From assembly GCF_002028455.1 (NCBI RefSeq), contig NZ_MWUM01000012.1, positions 62,001 through 126,000 of the forward strand: a stretch of 64,000 nucleotides of DNA, given 5' to 3'. Each line of letters opens with the position of its first letter. The first letter of the stretch is position 1. The notes below the pieces were generated by a model, which was not told the DNA's origin, did no database searches, and saw only the letters and a list, made by a program, of their open reading frames with translations. The position numbers and the translations under genes were made by a program. The DNA comes from Zoogloea sp. LCSB751 (GTDB taxonomy: Bacteria > Pseudomonadota > Gammaproteobacteria > Burkholderiales > Rhodocyclaceae). Below are positions 56,915 to 64,000 of this stretch, one piece after another.

Positions 56915-57012
56915 ACGGTCAGACCCGCGGGGGTAACATCCGGCAACATTCGCCCGCGCTCGCCCTGTCCGGGCGGACCCTATAATCGATTCGCCTACAC
57001 CTTCCCGACGCC

Positions 57013-57948
57013 ATGTCCACGCTCATCTGCGGTTCCATCGCCTTCGATTCGATCATGGTCTTCCAGGACCATTTCAAGAATCACATCCTGCCCGAGCAGA
57101 TCCACATCCTGAACGTCTCCTTCCTGGTGCCCGAGATGCGCCGGGAATTCGGCGGCTGCGCCGGCAACATCGCCTACAACCTCAAGTTGCTCGGCGGCGA
57201 TCCGCTGATCATGGCCACCGTCGGCGACGACGCCGGCCCCTACCTGGAACGCCTCGAGCGCCTCGGCCTGTCCCGCGCCCATGTCACCCACGTTCCCGGC
57301 ACCTACACGGCCCAGGCCTTCATCACCACCGACCTGGACGACAACCAGATCACCGCCTTCCATCCGGGCGCGATGGTGCATTCCCACCTCAACAAGGTGG
57401 AGCACACCAAGGGCGTCACCCTCGGCATCGTCGCCCCCGACGGCCGCGACGGCATGCTGGAACACTCGCGCCAGTTCGCCGAGGCCGGCATCCCCTTCGT
57501 CTTCGATCCCGGCCAGGGCCTGCCGATGTTCAACGGCGAGGAATTGCTGGCCTGCCTGCAACTGGCCGACTACTGCACGGTCAACGATTACGAGGCGCGC
57601 CTGCTCAGCGAGCGCACCGGACGCAGCATCGAAACGCTGGCCAACGAGGTCAAGGCCTTGGTCGTCACCCGTGGCGGCGAAGGCTCCGAGATCTACACCG
57701 GCGGTCGCCGCATCGACATTCCATGCGCCCGCGCCGCCGCCCTCGAAGACCCCACCGGCTGTGGCGATGCCTACCGGGCCGGCCTGCTCTACGGCATCGA
57801 GCACGAACTGGACTGGGATCAGACCGGACGCTTGGCCTCGTTGATGGGCGCACTCAAGATTGCCAGCCGTGGCGGGCAAAACCACGCCCCCAACCGCGAC
57901 CAGATCGCCGACGCCTACCGCACGGCTTTCGGCTCAACCCTGTGGTGA
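57013..57948 (+). CDS. PfkB-family sugar/adenosine kinase
   Basis: A 311-residue ribokinase-fold enzyme. It has the N-terminal FGGCAGNIAYNLKLLGG, the nucleotide/anion loop LVVTRGGEGSEI and the catalytic region EDPTGCGDAYRAGLLYG, where GCGD replaces the usual GAGD. The overall resemblance is to the adenosine kinase subgroup, but the sugar substrate cannot be fixed. It follows the DUF3426 gene by 98 bp. Confidence 0.88.
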   Translation: MSTLICGSIAFDSIMVFQDHFKNHILPEQIHILNVSFLVPEMRREFGGCAGNIAYNLKLLGGDPLIMATVGDDAGPYLERLERLGLSRAHVTHVPGTYTAQAFITTDLDDNQITAFHPGAMVHSHLNKVEHTKGVTLGIVAPDGRDGMLEHSRQFAEAGIPFVFDPGQGLPMFNGEELLACLQLADYCTVNDYEARLLSERTGRSIETLANEVKALVVTRGGEGSEIYTGGRRIDIPCARAAALEDPTGCGDAYRAGLLYGIEHELDWDQTGRLASLMGALKIASRGGQNHAPNRDQIADAYRTAFGSTLW

Positions 57949-57959
57949 AAGGACACCCC

Positions 57960-58415
57960 ATGCGACTCCTGACTCTGACCCTCGCCCTGCTGACCGCCGT
58001 CAACCTGACCGGCTGCGCCTCCGGCCTCGGTGGCGGCGACTATGAACGGACTGAAACCCGCCGCGTGATGAGCGTGCGCATGGGCGTCATCGAAGGCGTC
58101 CGCCCCGTGAAGCTGGAAGGCACCAATACGCCGCTCGGCACCGTTGCCGGCGCCGCCATTGGTGGCGTAGCCGGTAGCACGGTCGGTTCCGGCAAGGGCG
58201 CCGCAATCGCCGCAGTGGTCGGTGCCGTCGCGGGCGGCATCGCCGGTGCGGCCGCCGAAGAGGGCTTCACCCGCAAGCAGGGCGTGGAAGTCACCCTCAA
58301 GATGGACAACGGCGAACTGCTGGCCATCGTGCAGGAAGACGGCGGCGAGAACTTCAAGCCCGGCGAGCGCGTACGCCTGCTGCAGGACGGTCGCAACACC
58401 CGCGTCAGCCGCTGA
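57960..58415 (+). CDS. Glycine-zipper outer-membrane lipoprotein (SlyB-like)
   Basis: A 151-residue lipoprotein (lipobox region LLTAVNLTGCAS). A glycine-zipper repeat (GTVAGAAIGGVAGSTVGSG and GAAIAAVVGAVAGGIAGAAA) is followed by a soluble tail with GVEVTLKMDNGELLAIVQED, typical of the SlyB/PCP/17-kDa antigen family. Such proteins are thought to stabilise the outer membrane. Its TGA lies within the first unit of an octanucleotide tandem repeat. Confidence 0.88.
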   Translation: MRLLTLTLALLTAVNLTGCASGLGGGDYERTETRRVMSVRMGVIEGVRPVKLEGTNTPLGTVAGAAIGGVAGSTVGSGKGAAIAAVVGAVAGGIAGAAAEEGFTRKQGVEVTLKMDNGELLAIVQEDGGENFKPGERVRLLQDGRNTRVSR

Positions 58416-58474
58416 GGTGCTGGGGTGCTGAGGTGCTGAGGTGCTGAGGTGCTGAGGTGCTGAGGTGCTGAGGC
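58411..58474 (+). repeat. Octanucleotide tandem repeat (8 x GCTGAGGT)
   Basis: Eight head-to-tail copies of GCTGAGGT; the second has one substitution (GCTGGGGT) and the last ends in C. The stop codon of the SlyB-like gene is inside the first unit, so length changes would affect only the 3' untranslated region. Such arrays are prone to slippage and can vary between strains. Confidence 0.92.
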
Positions 58475-58494
58475 CAAGGAGCCTGCAGAAAGAT

Positions 58495-58526
58495 CCTGTG
58501 GGGGCGAATGAATTTGCCCCCACAGG
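58495..58526. repeat. REP-like palindrome, copy 7
   Basis: Arms CCTGTGGGGGCGAAT and ATTTGCCCCCACAGG around a two-base centre, with one mismatch, 15 bp each. It lies in the 272-base gap between the SlyB-like gene and olsB, after the octanucleotide array. The remaining 160 bases before olsB show no further feature. Confidence 0.72.
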
Positions 58527-58687
58527 CACAACCCGCACGAGGGCTGCGCCGGCGCCCCCCTGTCGGGAGGGCCAGTCAGGCTGCGGCACGCATCAATCGC
58601 CCCCGGTCACACGGCCGTAACCGCCCCTTCACGGCACCGCAATGCAGCATTTTCACAATGCGCGGAAACCCAATGAGGATTCCGTCA

Positions 58688-59446
58688 ATGCTGCACAAGG
58701 AACAACACGTCGCCCAGCGCCCCGGCCGTAATCTGTACGTCGGGTTGGCAAGCTGCTCCACCGAGATTCTGGAGGCCCAGAAGCTGCGCTACCGCGTGTT
58801 CGCCGAGGAAATGGGGGCCCGCCTGTCGAGCCGCACACCAGGCGTCGATCGCGACCTGTACGACGCTTTCTGCGAGCACCTGATCGTGCGTGACGAGGAT
58901 GCCGGCCGCATCGTCGGCACCTACCGCATCCTGTCGCCGTCAGCGGCCCGCGAAGTGGGCAACTACTATTCCGAGAGCGAATTCGACCTGACCCGCTTGC
59001 GCCACCTGCGCGGCCGCATGGTGGAAATTGGCCGTTCCTGCATCGATCCCGACTACCGCTCCGGCGCCGTCATCACGCTGCTGTGGGCCGGCCTCGCCCG
59101 CTACATGCTCGAGAACAATCATGACTACCTGATCGGCTGTGCGTCGATCAGCATGGCCGACGGCGGGCACGCCGCAGCCAGCCTGTATAATCGCCTCAAG
59201 GACGAACATCTGAGCCCGCTCGAATACCGGGTCTTCCCCCGCACGCCGCTGCCGATCCATGCCCTGCGCCAGGATCTCGATGCCGACACGCCGCCGCTGA
59301 TCAAAGGCTACCTGCGGGCCGGCGCATGGATCTGCGGCGACCCGGCCTGGGACCCGGATTTCAACACGGCCGACCTGCCGATCCTGCTGCCGGTTTCCCG
59401 GCTCGACGCCCGCTACGCCAAACACTTCATGGGACGCAAGGACTGA
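58688..59446 (+). CDS. olsB: OlsB-like ornithine N-acyltransferase (GNAT family)
   Basis: A 252-residue acyltransferase of the hemolysin/OlsB group, which adds a 3-hydroxyacyl chain from acyl-ACP to the alpha-amino group of ornithine. Family features: EILEAQKLRYRVFAEEMGAR, DAFCEHLIVRDEDAGRIVGT, RMVEIGRSCIDPDYRSG and an internal LIGCASI. The ATG at 58688 has a GAGGAT ribosome binding site; two upstream ATGs in frame (58658, 58673) have none. The adjacent olsA-like gene supports the ornithine-lipid assignment. Confidence 0.83.
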   Translation: MLHKEQHVAQRPGRNLYVGLASCSTEILEAQKLRYRVFAEEMGARLSSRTPGVDRDLYDAFCEHLIVRDEDAGRIVGTYRILSPSAAREVGNYYSESEFDLTRLRHLRGRMVEIGRSCIDPDYRSGAVITLLWAGLARYMLENNHDYLIGCASISMADGGHAAASLYNRLKDEHLSPLEYRVFPRTPLPIHALRQDLDADTPPLIKGYLRAGAWICGDPAWDPDFNTADLPILLPVSRLDARYAKHFMGRKD

Positions 59447-60195
59447 AACCCGCCGGCTCCACCCCCCGCCTGATCCGCATCTTCCGTGCAGCCCGCCTGA
59501 CAGGACATCTGCTGCAGGGCCTGTTGCTGGCGGCGCTCGCCTTTCCCTTCCTGCCCGCGGCCAAGCGCCTGCGTCAACGCCAGCGCTGGTCGGCCCGCCT
59601 GCTGGACGTCCTCGGCATCCGCCTGCAGGCCGACGAGCCCTTCGTCGTGCCCGGCTGCCTGCTGGTGGCCAACCATGTGTCGTGGATAGACGTGTTCGTG
59701 ATCAACGCGGCCTATCCGGCCGCCTTCGTATCCAAGGCCGAGGTCCGCCAGTGGCCGCTGATCGGCTGGCTTGCCGCGAAGAACGAAACGGTCTTCCTGC
59801 GCCGCGGCAGCCGTGGCCACGCCAGGATCGTGAATGGGGAAATCGGCGCTCTGCTCGGCCAGGGCCGCCACGTAGCGATCTTTCCGGAAGGCACCACCAC
59901 CGACGGCAGCCACGTGCTGGGCTTCCACGCCGCCCTGCTGCAGCCGGCCATCGAAGCCGGCGCACCCATCCAGCCGCTGGCCATCGCCTACCGCCTGCCG
60001 GACGGCCGCCATACCCGCGCGCCGGCCTACGATGGCGACATCAGCCTGCTCGATTGCATCAAGGCGATCATCGCCGAACCGGAAATCATCGCCCGCGTAC
60101 GCGTCGCACCGGCGATCCCGCCCGGTGCGCTGCCGGACCGCAAGGCCATCGCCCACGCGGCGCGGGAAGCCATCGTGGCGCGAATCGGCGACTGA
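59443..60195 (+). CDS. olsA: OlsA-like 1-acyl-sn-glycerol-3-phosphate / lyso-ornithine lipid acyltransferase
   Basis: A PlsC-family acyltransferase of about 250 residues that would complete ornithine-lipid synthesis. The catalytic HX4D is in NHVSWIDVFV and the second block is FPEGTTTDGSHVLGF. One membrane-associated helix lies at the N-terminus (GHLLQGLLLAALAFPFLP). No ATG, GTG or TTG lies where the family alignment begins; the best candidate is CTG at 59443, overlapping the olsB stop. ATG at 59326 (inside olsB) and TTG at 59524 are alternatives. Its stop is 3 bp from the convergent apaH. Confidence 0.82.
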   Translation: MKPAGSTPRLIRIFRAARLTGHLLQGLLLAALAFPFLPAAKRLRQRQRWSARLLDVLGIRLQADEPFVVPGCLLVANHVSWIDVFVINAAYPAAFVSKAEVRQWPLIGWLAAKNETVFLRRGSRGHARIVNGEIGALLGQGRHVAIFPEGTTTDGSHVLGFHAALLQPAIEAGAPIQPLAIAYRLPDGRHTRAPAYDGDISLLDCIKAIIAEPEIIARVRVAPAIPPGALPDRKAIAHAAREAIVARIGD

Positions 60196-60198
60196 CGT

Positions 60199-61032
60199 TC
60201 AGGAAGGTTTCGGCTTGCCGTGGGCCAGGCCCGGACAGGCCACCTGGAAGACGGTCCGGTCTTCCAGGCGCACGGCGGTCAGCTCACGCCCCCACAGACA
60301 GCCGGAATCCAGCGCCAGCAGGTTCGGCTCCACGCGCAGGCCCAGCGCAGACCAGTGGCCGAAGACGACGGTGGTTTCGGCGCTCTTGCGCCCCGCGACC
60401 TCGAACCAGGGCAGGTAGCCCTTCGGCGCCTTGGCCACCTCGCCCTTGACCTTGAAATCCATAACGCCGTCCGCCGTACAAAAGCGCATGCGCGTCATCG
60501 CATTGACGATCACCCGCATTCGTTCGTAGTCGCGTAGCCCATCGCTCCACGCAGCGGGCTCGCTGCCCCACATGTTGCGCAACAGGTCCGCGTGGTAGGG
60601 TCCGGCCAGCGCCCCCTCCACCTCCCGCGCCAGCGCCCGGGCCTGCTGCACCGTCCAGCCCGGCAACAGGCCGGCATGGACCATCGCGAAACCGTTCTCG
60701 ACATGCATCAAGGGCCGCGTGCGCAGCCAGTTCAGCAGGTCCTCACAGTCCGGCGCATCGAGCACTGCCTGGATGGTGTCGTCCTTGCCCCGGCTGCGGA
60801 TCGCTCCGTGGGCCACCATCAGCAGATACAGGTCATGGTTGCCCAGCACGGTGACCGCCGCCGGCCCCAGATCGCGCACGAAACGCAGGGTGTGCAGGGA
60901 ATCCGGCCCCCGGTTGACCAGATCGCCGACCAGCCACAGGCGATCCCGGGCCGGATCGAAGGCAACCCGATTGAGCAGCGCGGTCAGGGACGAGAAACAG
61001 CCCTGGATGTCGCCGATTGCATAAGTCGCCAT
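60199..61032 (-). CDS. apaH: Symmetrical bis(5'-nucleosyl)-tetraphosphatase
   Basis: A 277-residue metallophosphoesterase that splits Ap4A to two ADP. The motifs are MATYAIGDIQGC, GDLVNRGPDS, GNHD and VVFGHWSALG. It starts 3 bp after the stop of the capD-like gene on the same strand and is convergent with olsA, so it may be read from the polysaccharide promoter. Confidence 0.97.
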   Translation of the reverse strand: MATYAIGDIQGCFSSLTALLNRVAFDPARDRLWLVGDLVNRGPDSLHTLRFVRDLGPAAVTVLGNHDLYLLMVAHGAIRSRGKDDTIQAVLDAPDCEDLLNWLRTRPLMHVENGFAMVHAGLLPGWTVQQARALAREVEGALAGPYHADLLRNMWGSEPAAWSDGLRDYERMRVIVNAMTRMRFCTADGVMDFKVKGEVAKAPKGYLPWFEVAGRKSAETTVVFGHWSALGLRVEPNLLALDSGCLWGRELTAVRLEDRTVFQVACPGLAHGKPKPS

Positions 61033-61035
61033 TCT

Positions 61036-62901
61036 TCAGCTCCCTGCTGCGGTCTTCACTACCGGACGCAGATGCGGCGCGGTGATATTGGCAGGCGTGT
61101 ATTCGGGCACCCAGCGACGCAACTCCCGGCGCACCTCGGGCCCCTCCACGGGCCGACGCTGACGCAGCCACAGCAGCAACGCATCGAGCCAGCCCTCCTC
61201 GACGGTCAGCGCCCGTGCGATGCGCAGTTTGGGATGATGGGTGGCCCGGGTTTCCTCGCTGTCGGCCAGAACCTCCTCATACAGCTTTTCGCCTGGACGC
61301 AAACCGGTGAACACGATGCGGATCTCATCCGCGCTGCGCCCCGACAGGCGGATCATGTCCTGGGCCAGCTCGGCGATCTTCACCGGCTCCCCCATGTCGA
61401 GCACGAAGATCTCACCACCCTTGCCCATCGACCCCGCCTGCAGCACCAGCTGGGCCGCCTCGGGGATCGACATGAAATAGCGGGTGATTTCCGGGTGGGT
61501 CACGGTCACCGGCCCACCGGCGGCAATCTGCTCCTGGAACTTGGGAATCACACTCCCTGCGCTGCCGAGCACATTGCCGAAGCGCACGATCTCGAACTGC
61601 GTCCGCCCCTGGGCCGCCAGCGACTGGCACACCTGCTCCGCCAGGCGCTTGGTGGCGCCCATCACATTGACCGGATTGACAGCCTTGTCGGTGGACACCA
61701 GCACGAAACGCGGGATGCCGAAAGCCACTGCACTGCGCGCCACCTGCCAGGTTCCCAGCGCGTTGTTGCGCACCGCCTGCCAGGCATTGTCGTCCTCCAT
61801 CAGCGGCACATGCTTGTAGGCCGCGGCGTGGAAGATCACGTGGGGGCGGTAGCGGTTGAGCACCTCGTCCACGCGGACCGCATCCTTCACGTCACCGGCC
61901 AGTGGCACCAGCTGCACGTTCGGGAAATAGGCGTGGAACTCCTCGCACAAGCGGTACAACGCAAATTCGGACAGCTCGAAACAGACCAGCACCGACGGCT
62001 CGAAGCGGGCGATCTGGCGGCACAGCTCGGAACCGATGGACCCGCCGGCGCCGGTCACCATCACCGTCTTGCCGCGCAGATACTCCTTGACCTCCGCCGC
62101 ATTGATGCGCACCGGATCGCGCCCCAGCAAGTCCTCCACATCCACCTGGCGGACATCGCCCACCTTGACCCGGCCCAGCATCACGTCCTCGATGGCCGGC
62201 ACCGTCAGCGCCTTGACGCCGGCCCGTACACAGATGCTGGTCACACTGCGGCGCAACTCATGGCGCTCCTGGGGCAGGGCGATGATGGCGTGGCCAACCC
62301 GGTATTCCGCCGCCACCCGCGCCAGGTCGGAAAAGGCACCCAGCACCTTGCAGCCGTAGATTTCGCGCCCTTCGCTCTCGCGCGTCTTGTCGAGCAGACC
62401 GACGACCCGCCACTCCGACGAGCGGGACAGTTCCCGGATCAGGCCTACTGCCGCCTCTCCAGCGCCCATCACGATGACCGGCTGCCCCTGGGCGCGCAGC
62501 GCGCCATACAGGCGAAACTCCTTCCAGGTCCGGTACAGGGCCCGCGTCCCCCCCATGTACATGATCAGCAGCAGGGGCTGCAGGATGTAGATCAGCCGCG
62601 GCACCGTCGGGTGGTAACGCACCGCCACGACCAGCACCAGCGGCGTCACCAGGGTGGCGACCCCCACTGCGCGCAGAATGCGCAACAGGTCCGGCAAGCT
62701 GGCAAACACCCAGACACCCCGGTACAGCCCGAAGGTCCGCAGCAACATGCCCTGCAGGAGCAGCACGACGGGCAGCGCCACGCCGAAGGCCGGCATGAAA
62801 TCGGCGGGGATATCGGTATTGAAACGGATCAGATAGGCCAGCCACCACGTCAGCGCGACCCCGAACAGGTCCGACAGGAACACCAGCAATGACCGCGACA
62901 T
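61036..62901 (-). CDS. Membrane-bound nucleotide-sugar 4,6-dehydratase (WbpM/CapD/PglF family)
   Basis: A 621-residue protein. Four N-terminal membrane helices (~1-130), a first Rossmann-like domain with VIVMGAGEAAVGLIREL, then an SDR domain with GAGGSIGSELCRQIARFE (~285). The catalytic serine is in VLVSTDKAV, and NVMGATK gives an SxMxxxK arrangement, the SMK triad of WbpM/PglF rather than SYK. It probably converts UDP-GlcNAc to a 4-keto-6-deoxy sugar for O-antigen or capsule. The start has a weak ribosome binding site 9 bp after the glycosyltransferase stop. Confidence 0.93.
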   Translation of the reverse strand: MSRSLLVFLSDLFGVALTWWLAYLIRFNTDIPADFMPAFGVALPVVLLLQGMLLRTFGLYRGVWVFASLPDLLRILRAVGVATLVTPLVLVVAVRYHPTVPRLIYILQPLLLIMYMGGTRALYRTWKEFRLYGALRAQGQPVIVMGAGEAAVGLIRELSRSSEWRVVGLLDKTRESEGREIYGCKVLGAFSDLARVAAEYRVGHAIIALPQERHELRRSVTSICVRAGVKALTVPAIEDVMLGRVKVGDVRQVDVEDLLGRDPVRINAAEVKEYLRGKTVMVTGAGGSIGSELCRQIARFEPSVLVCFELSEFALYRLCEEFHAYFPNVQLVPLAGDVKDAVRVDEVLNRYRPHVIFHAAAYKHVPLMEDDNAWQAVRNNALGTWQVARSAVAFGIPRFVLVSTDKAVNPVNVMGATKRLAEQVCQSLAAQGRTQFEIVRFGNVLGSAGSVIPKFQEQIAAGGPVTVTHPEITRYFMSIPEAAQLVLQAGSMGKGGEIFVLDMGEPVKIAELAQDMIRLSGRSADEIRIVFTGLRPGEKLYEEVLADSEETRATHHPKLRIARALTVEEGWLDALLLWLRQRRPVEGPEVRRELRRWVPEYTPANITAPHLRPVVKTAAGS

Positions 62902-62909
62902 AGATTCTT

Positions 62910-63920
62910 TCAGGATTTGGTGGTCTCGGCGGCGTTGAAACGCCGCCAGCGGCGGTCGATCCACACGCCCACCACCAGAAAAACGATGGCCCACATTGTA
63001 AGCGTGATGCACTGCAGCGAAAACCCTGACGGCAGGATCAGCACCGCCGAGATACCCGTTCCAAGCATCAACGCATAGGCCCGCAGTGCGGTGCCCCGAT
63101 GCCCGAGGCCCATCCGCACCATGCGCTGGTAATAGTGGCTGCGGTGCGCCTGCCACACCTTCTCGCCGCGCAGGGCGCGCCTCAGCAAGGTGACGGAAGC
63201 ATCCAGCACGAAGGGGGCGAAGACCAGCAGCGGGAACCACAGCGGCCATGCCCCGCCGCCCCAGCCCACCAGGCCGAGGGATCCCGCCAGGAAGCCGAGC
63301 GGCACCGACCCCACGTCGCCCATGAAAATGCGCGCCGGATGAAAATTGAACAGCAGGAAGCCGGCGGCCCCCGCCGCGACGGCGGCACTCGCCAGCGCCA
63401 GGCCGAAGCGCCCCCCCAGGTAGGCCGCCACCGCATAGGCAGAGAAGCCGAACAGGGCCATCCCCCCGGCCAGCCCATCCGAGCCGTCCATGAAGTTGTA
63501 GAGATTGGCCAGCCACACCAGGGACACCAGCAGCAGGGCGCCCGTCACCCAGTCCAGCGAAAAACCCGCGCCATACAGGAAGCCGCCGGCCACCAGCACC
63601 TGCACGAGGAAGCGCAGGCGCGCCGGCAGGGTGTGACGGTCGTCGAGCAGCCCGAGCAGGGCCAGCACGCCCGCCCCGCCGAAAGCCAGCAGCACGTTGG
63701 CCGGCAGCCAGCCTGACGCCGCCGTCAGCCCCACCCCGACCAGACTGCCGACCATCACGCCCACGCCGCCGGTACGCGGAATAGGCTGCGAATGCAGGGA
63801 ACGATCGTTCGGATGATCGAGAAAATACAGCCGACTCGCGGGATGACAACACGCCCGCGTGGTCAGCCAAGCCGCCAGCCATGCCATCGGCACGGCCAGC
63901 CAGCGCAATGCATCGGACAT
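62910..63920 (-). CDS. WecA/WbpL-like undecaprenyl-phosphate sugar-phosphate transferase
   Basis: A 336-residue polytopic membrane enzyme of the MraY/WecA superfamily with about ten helices. Conserved acidic motifs are LGLLDDRHTLPAR and NFMDGSDGLAGG, and the cytoplasmic loop IFMGDVGSVPLGF is typical of WecA/WbpL. It should transfer a HexNAc-1-phosphate to undecaprenyl phosphate and so start O-antigen repeat-unit synthesis. With the downstream dehydratase it resembles the wbpL-wbpM pair that closes O-antigen clusters; further cluster genes may lie to the right of the window. Confidence 0.9.
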   Translation of the reverse strand: MSDALRWLAVPMAWLAAWLTTRACCHPASRLYFLDHPNDRSLHSQPIPRTGGVGVMVGSLVGVGLTAASGWLPANVLLAFGGAGVLALLGLLDDRHTLPARLRFLVQVLVAGGFLYGAGFSLDWVTGALLLVSLVWLANLYNFMDGSDGLAGGMALFGFSAYAVAAYLGGRFGLALASAAVAAGAAGFLLFNFHPARIFMGDVGSVPLGFLAGSLGLVGWGGGAWPLWFPLLVFAPFVLDASVTLLRRALRGEKVWQAHRSHYYQRMVRMGLGHRGTALRAYALMLGTGISAVLILPSGFSLQCITLTMWAIVFLVVGVWIDRRWRRFNAAETTKS

Positions 63921-64000
63921 GCTTGCCTGTCGTGAAGGAAACGGAAATCCGCCCCAGTATCAGGCAACAGCCTTTCCCGCCGCAACCGCGGTGGGGACCC

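Noticed and set aside
58411-58474. Tandem repeat considered as a CRISPR array.
   Set aside because: Units are only 8 bp with no spacers, and no cas genes are nearby.

Overview
The window is a high-GC chromosomal segment of a denitrifying betaproteobacterium, most likely a member of the Rhodocyclales (Azospira, Dechloromonas or Azoarcus-like). That placement is an inference from the gene content: napFDAGHBC, norCB, a cox operon of betaproteobacterial layout, an SAH riboswitch before metH, a CIRCE element before rpoH, and ornithine-lipid genes. No rRNA, tRNA, transposase, integrase, prophage or CRISPR array was seen. Coding density is very high, and most long ORFs opposite the named genes are GC-driven shadows.

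Layout. 0-5.5 kb: the tail of a HerA-like ATPase, a SMUG1-type uracil-DNA glycosylase with an AmpG-like permease, a GGDEF response regulator, and an accessory nitric-oxide-reductase block (norE, norF-like, norQ). 5.5-13.3 kb: a UPF0126 membrane protein, metH behind an SAH riboswitch, a small CxxC protein, a TIR-domain protein and a fused phosphotransferase/P-loop kinase. 13.3-19.4 kb: an ammonium transporter with a sigma-54 promoter and NtrC site, norCB behind a Dnr/Nnr-type palindrome, then a TPR/ATP-grasp protein next to a SerC homologue. 19.6-26.1 kb: napFDAGHBC, reading leftward from a class-II FNR-type promoter.

26.1-39.0 kb is a signalling island: a periplasmic binding lipoprotein divergent from a hybrid kinase, then an operon of an HD-GYP response regulator and two more hybrid kinases. 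39.2-40.1 kb: rpoH under a perfect CIRCE operator. 40.2-49.3 kb: the aa3-type oxidase region (sco, DUF2244, ctaC, ctaD, a 38-residue assembly protein, ctaG, ctaE, DUF2909, SURF1, a SCO-like protein, ctaB, ctaA). 49.4-57.9 kb: mpl, a coupled unknown/thioredoxin pair, aroQ, accBC, prmA, a zinc-ribbon/DUF3426 protein and a PfkB kinase. 57.9-60.2 kb: a glycine-zipper lipoprotein, an octanucleotide tandem repeat and olsBA. 60.2-63.9 kb: apaH and two surface-polysaccharide genes.

The genes describe a facultative anaerobe that respires O2 through an aa3-type oxidase and nitrate/NO through Nap and Nor. CRP/FNR-family sites stand before norE, norC, napF and the cox cluster, so one redox/NO-responsive circuit probably coordinates them. 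A family of seven short palindromes with the core GGGCGAATGAATTCGCCC is scattered between genes and looks like a genome-specific REP element. The least explained items are the TIR protein, the TPR-ATP-grasp/SerC pair, the palindrome family and the three-kinase signalling island.
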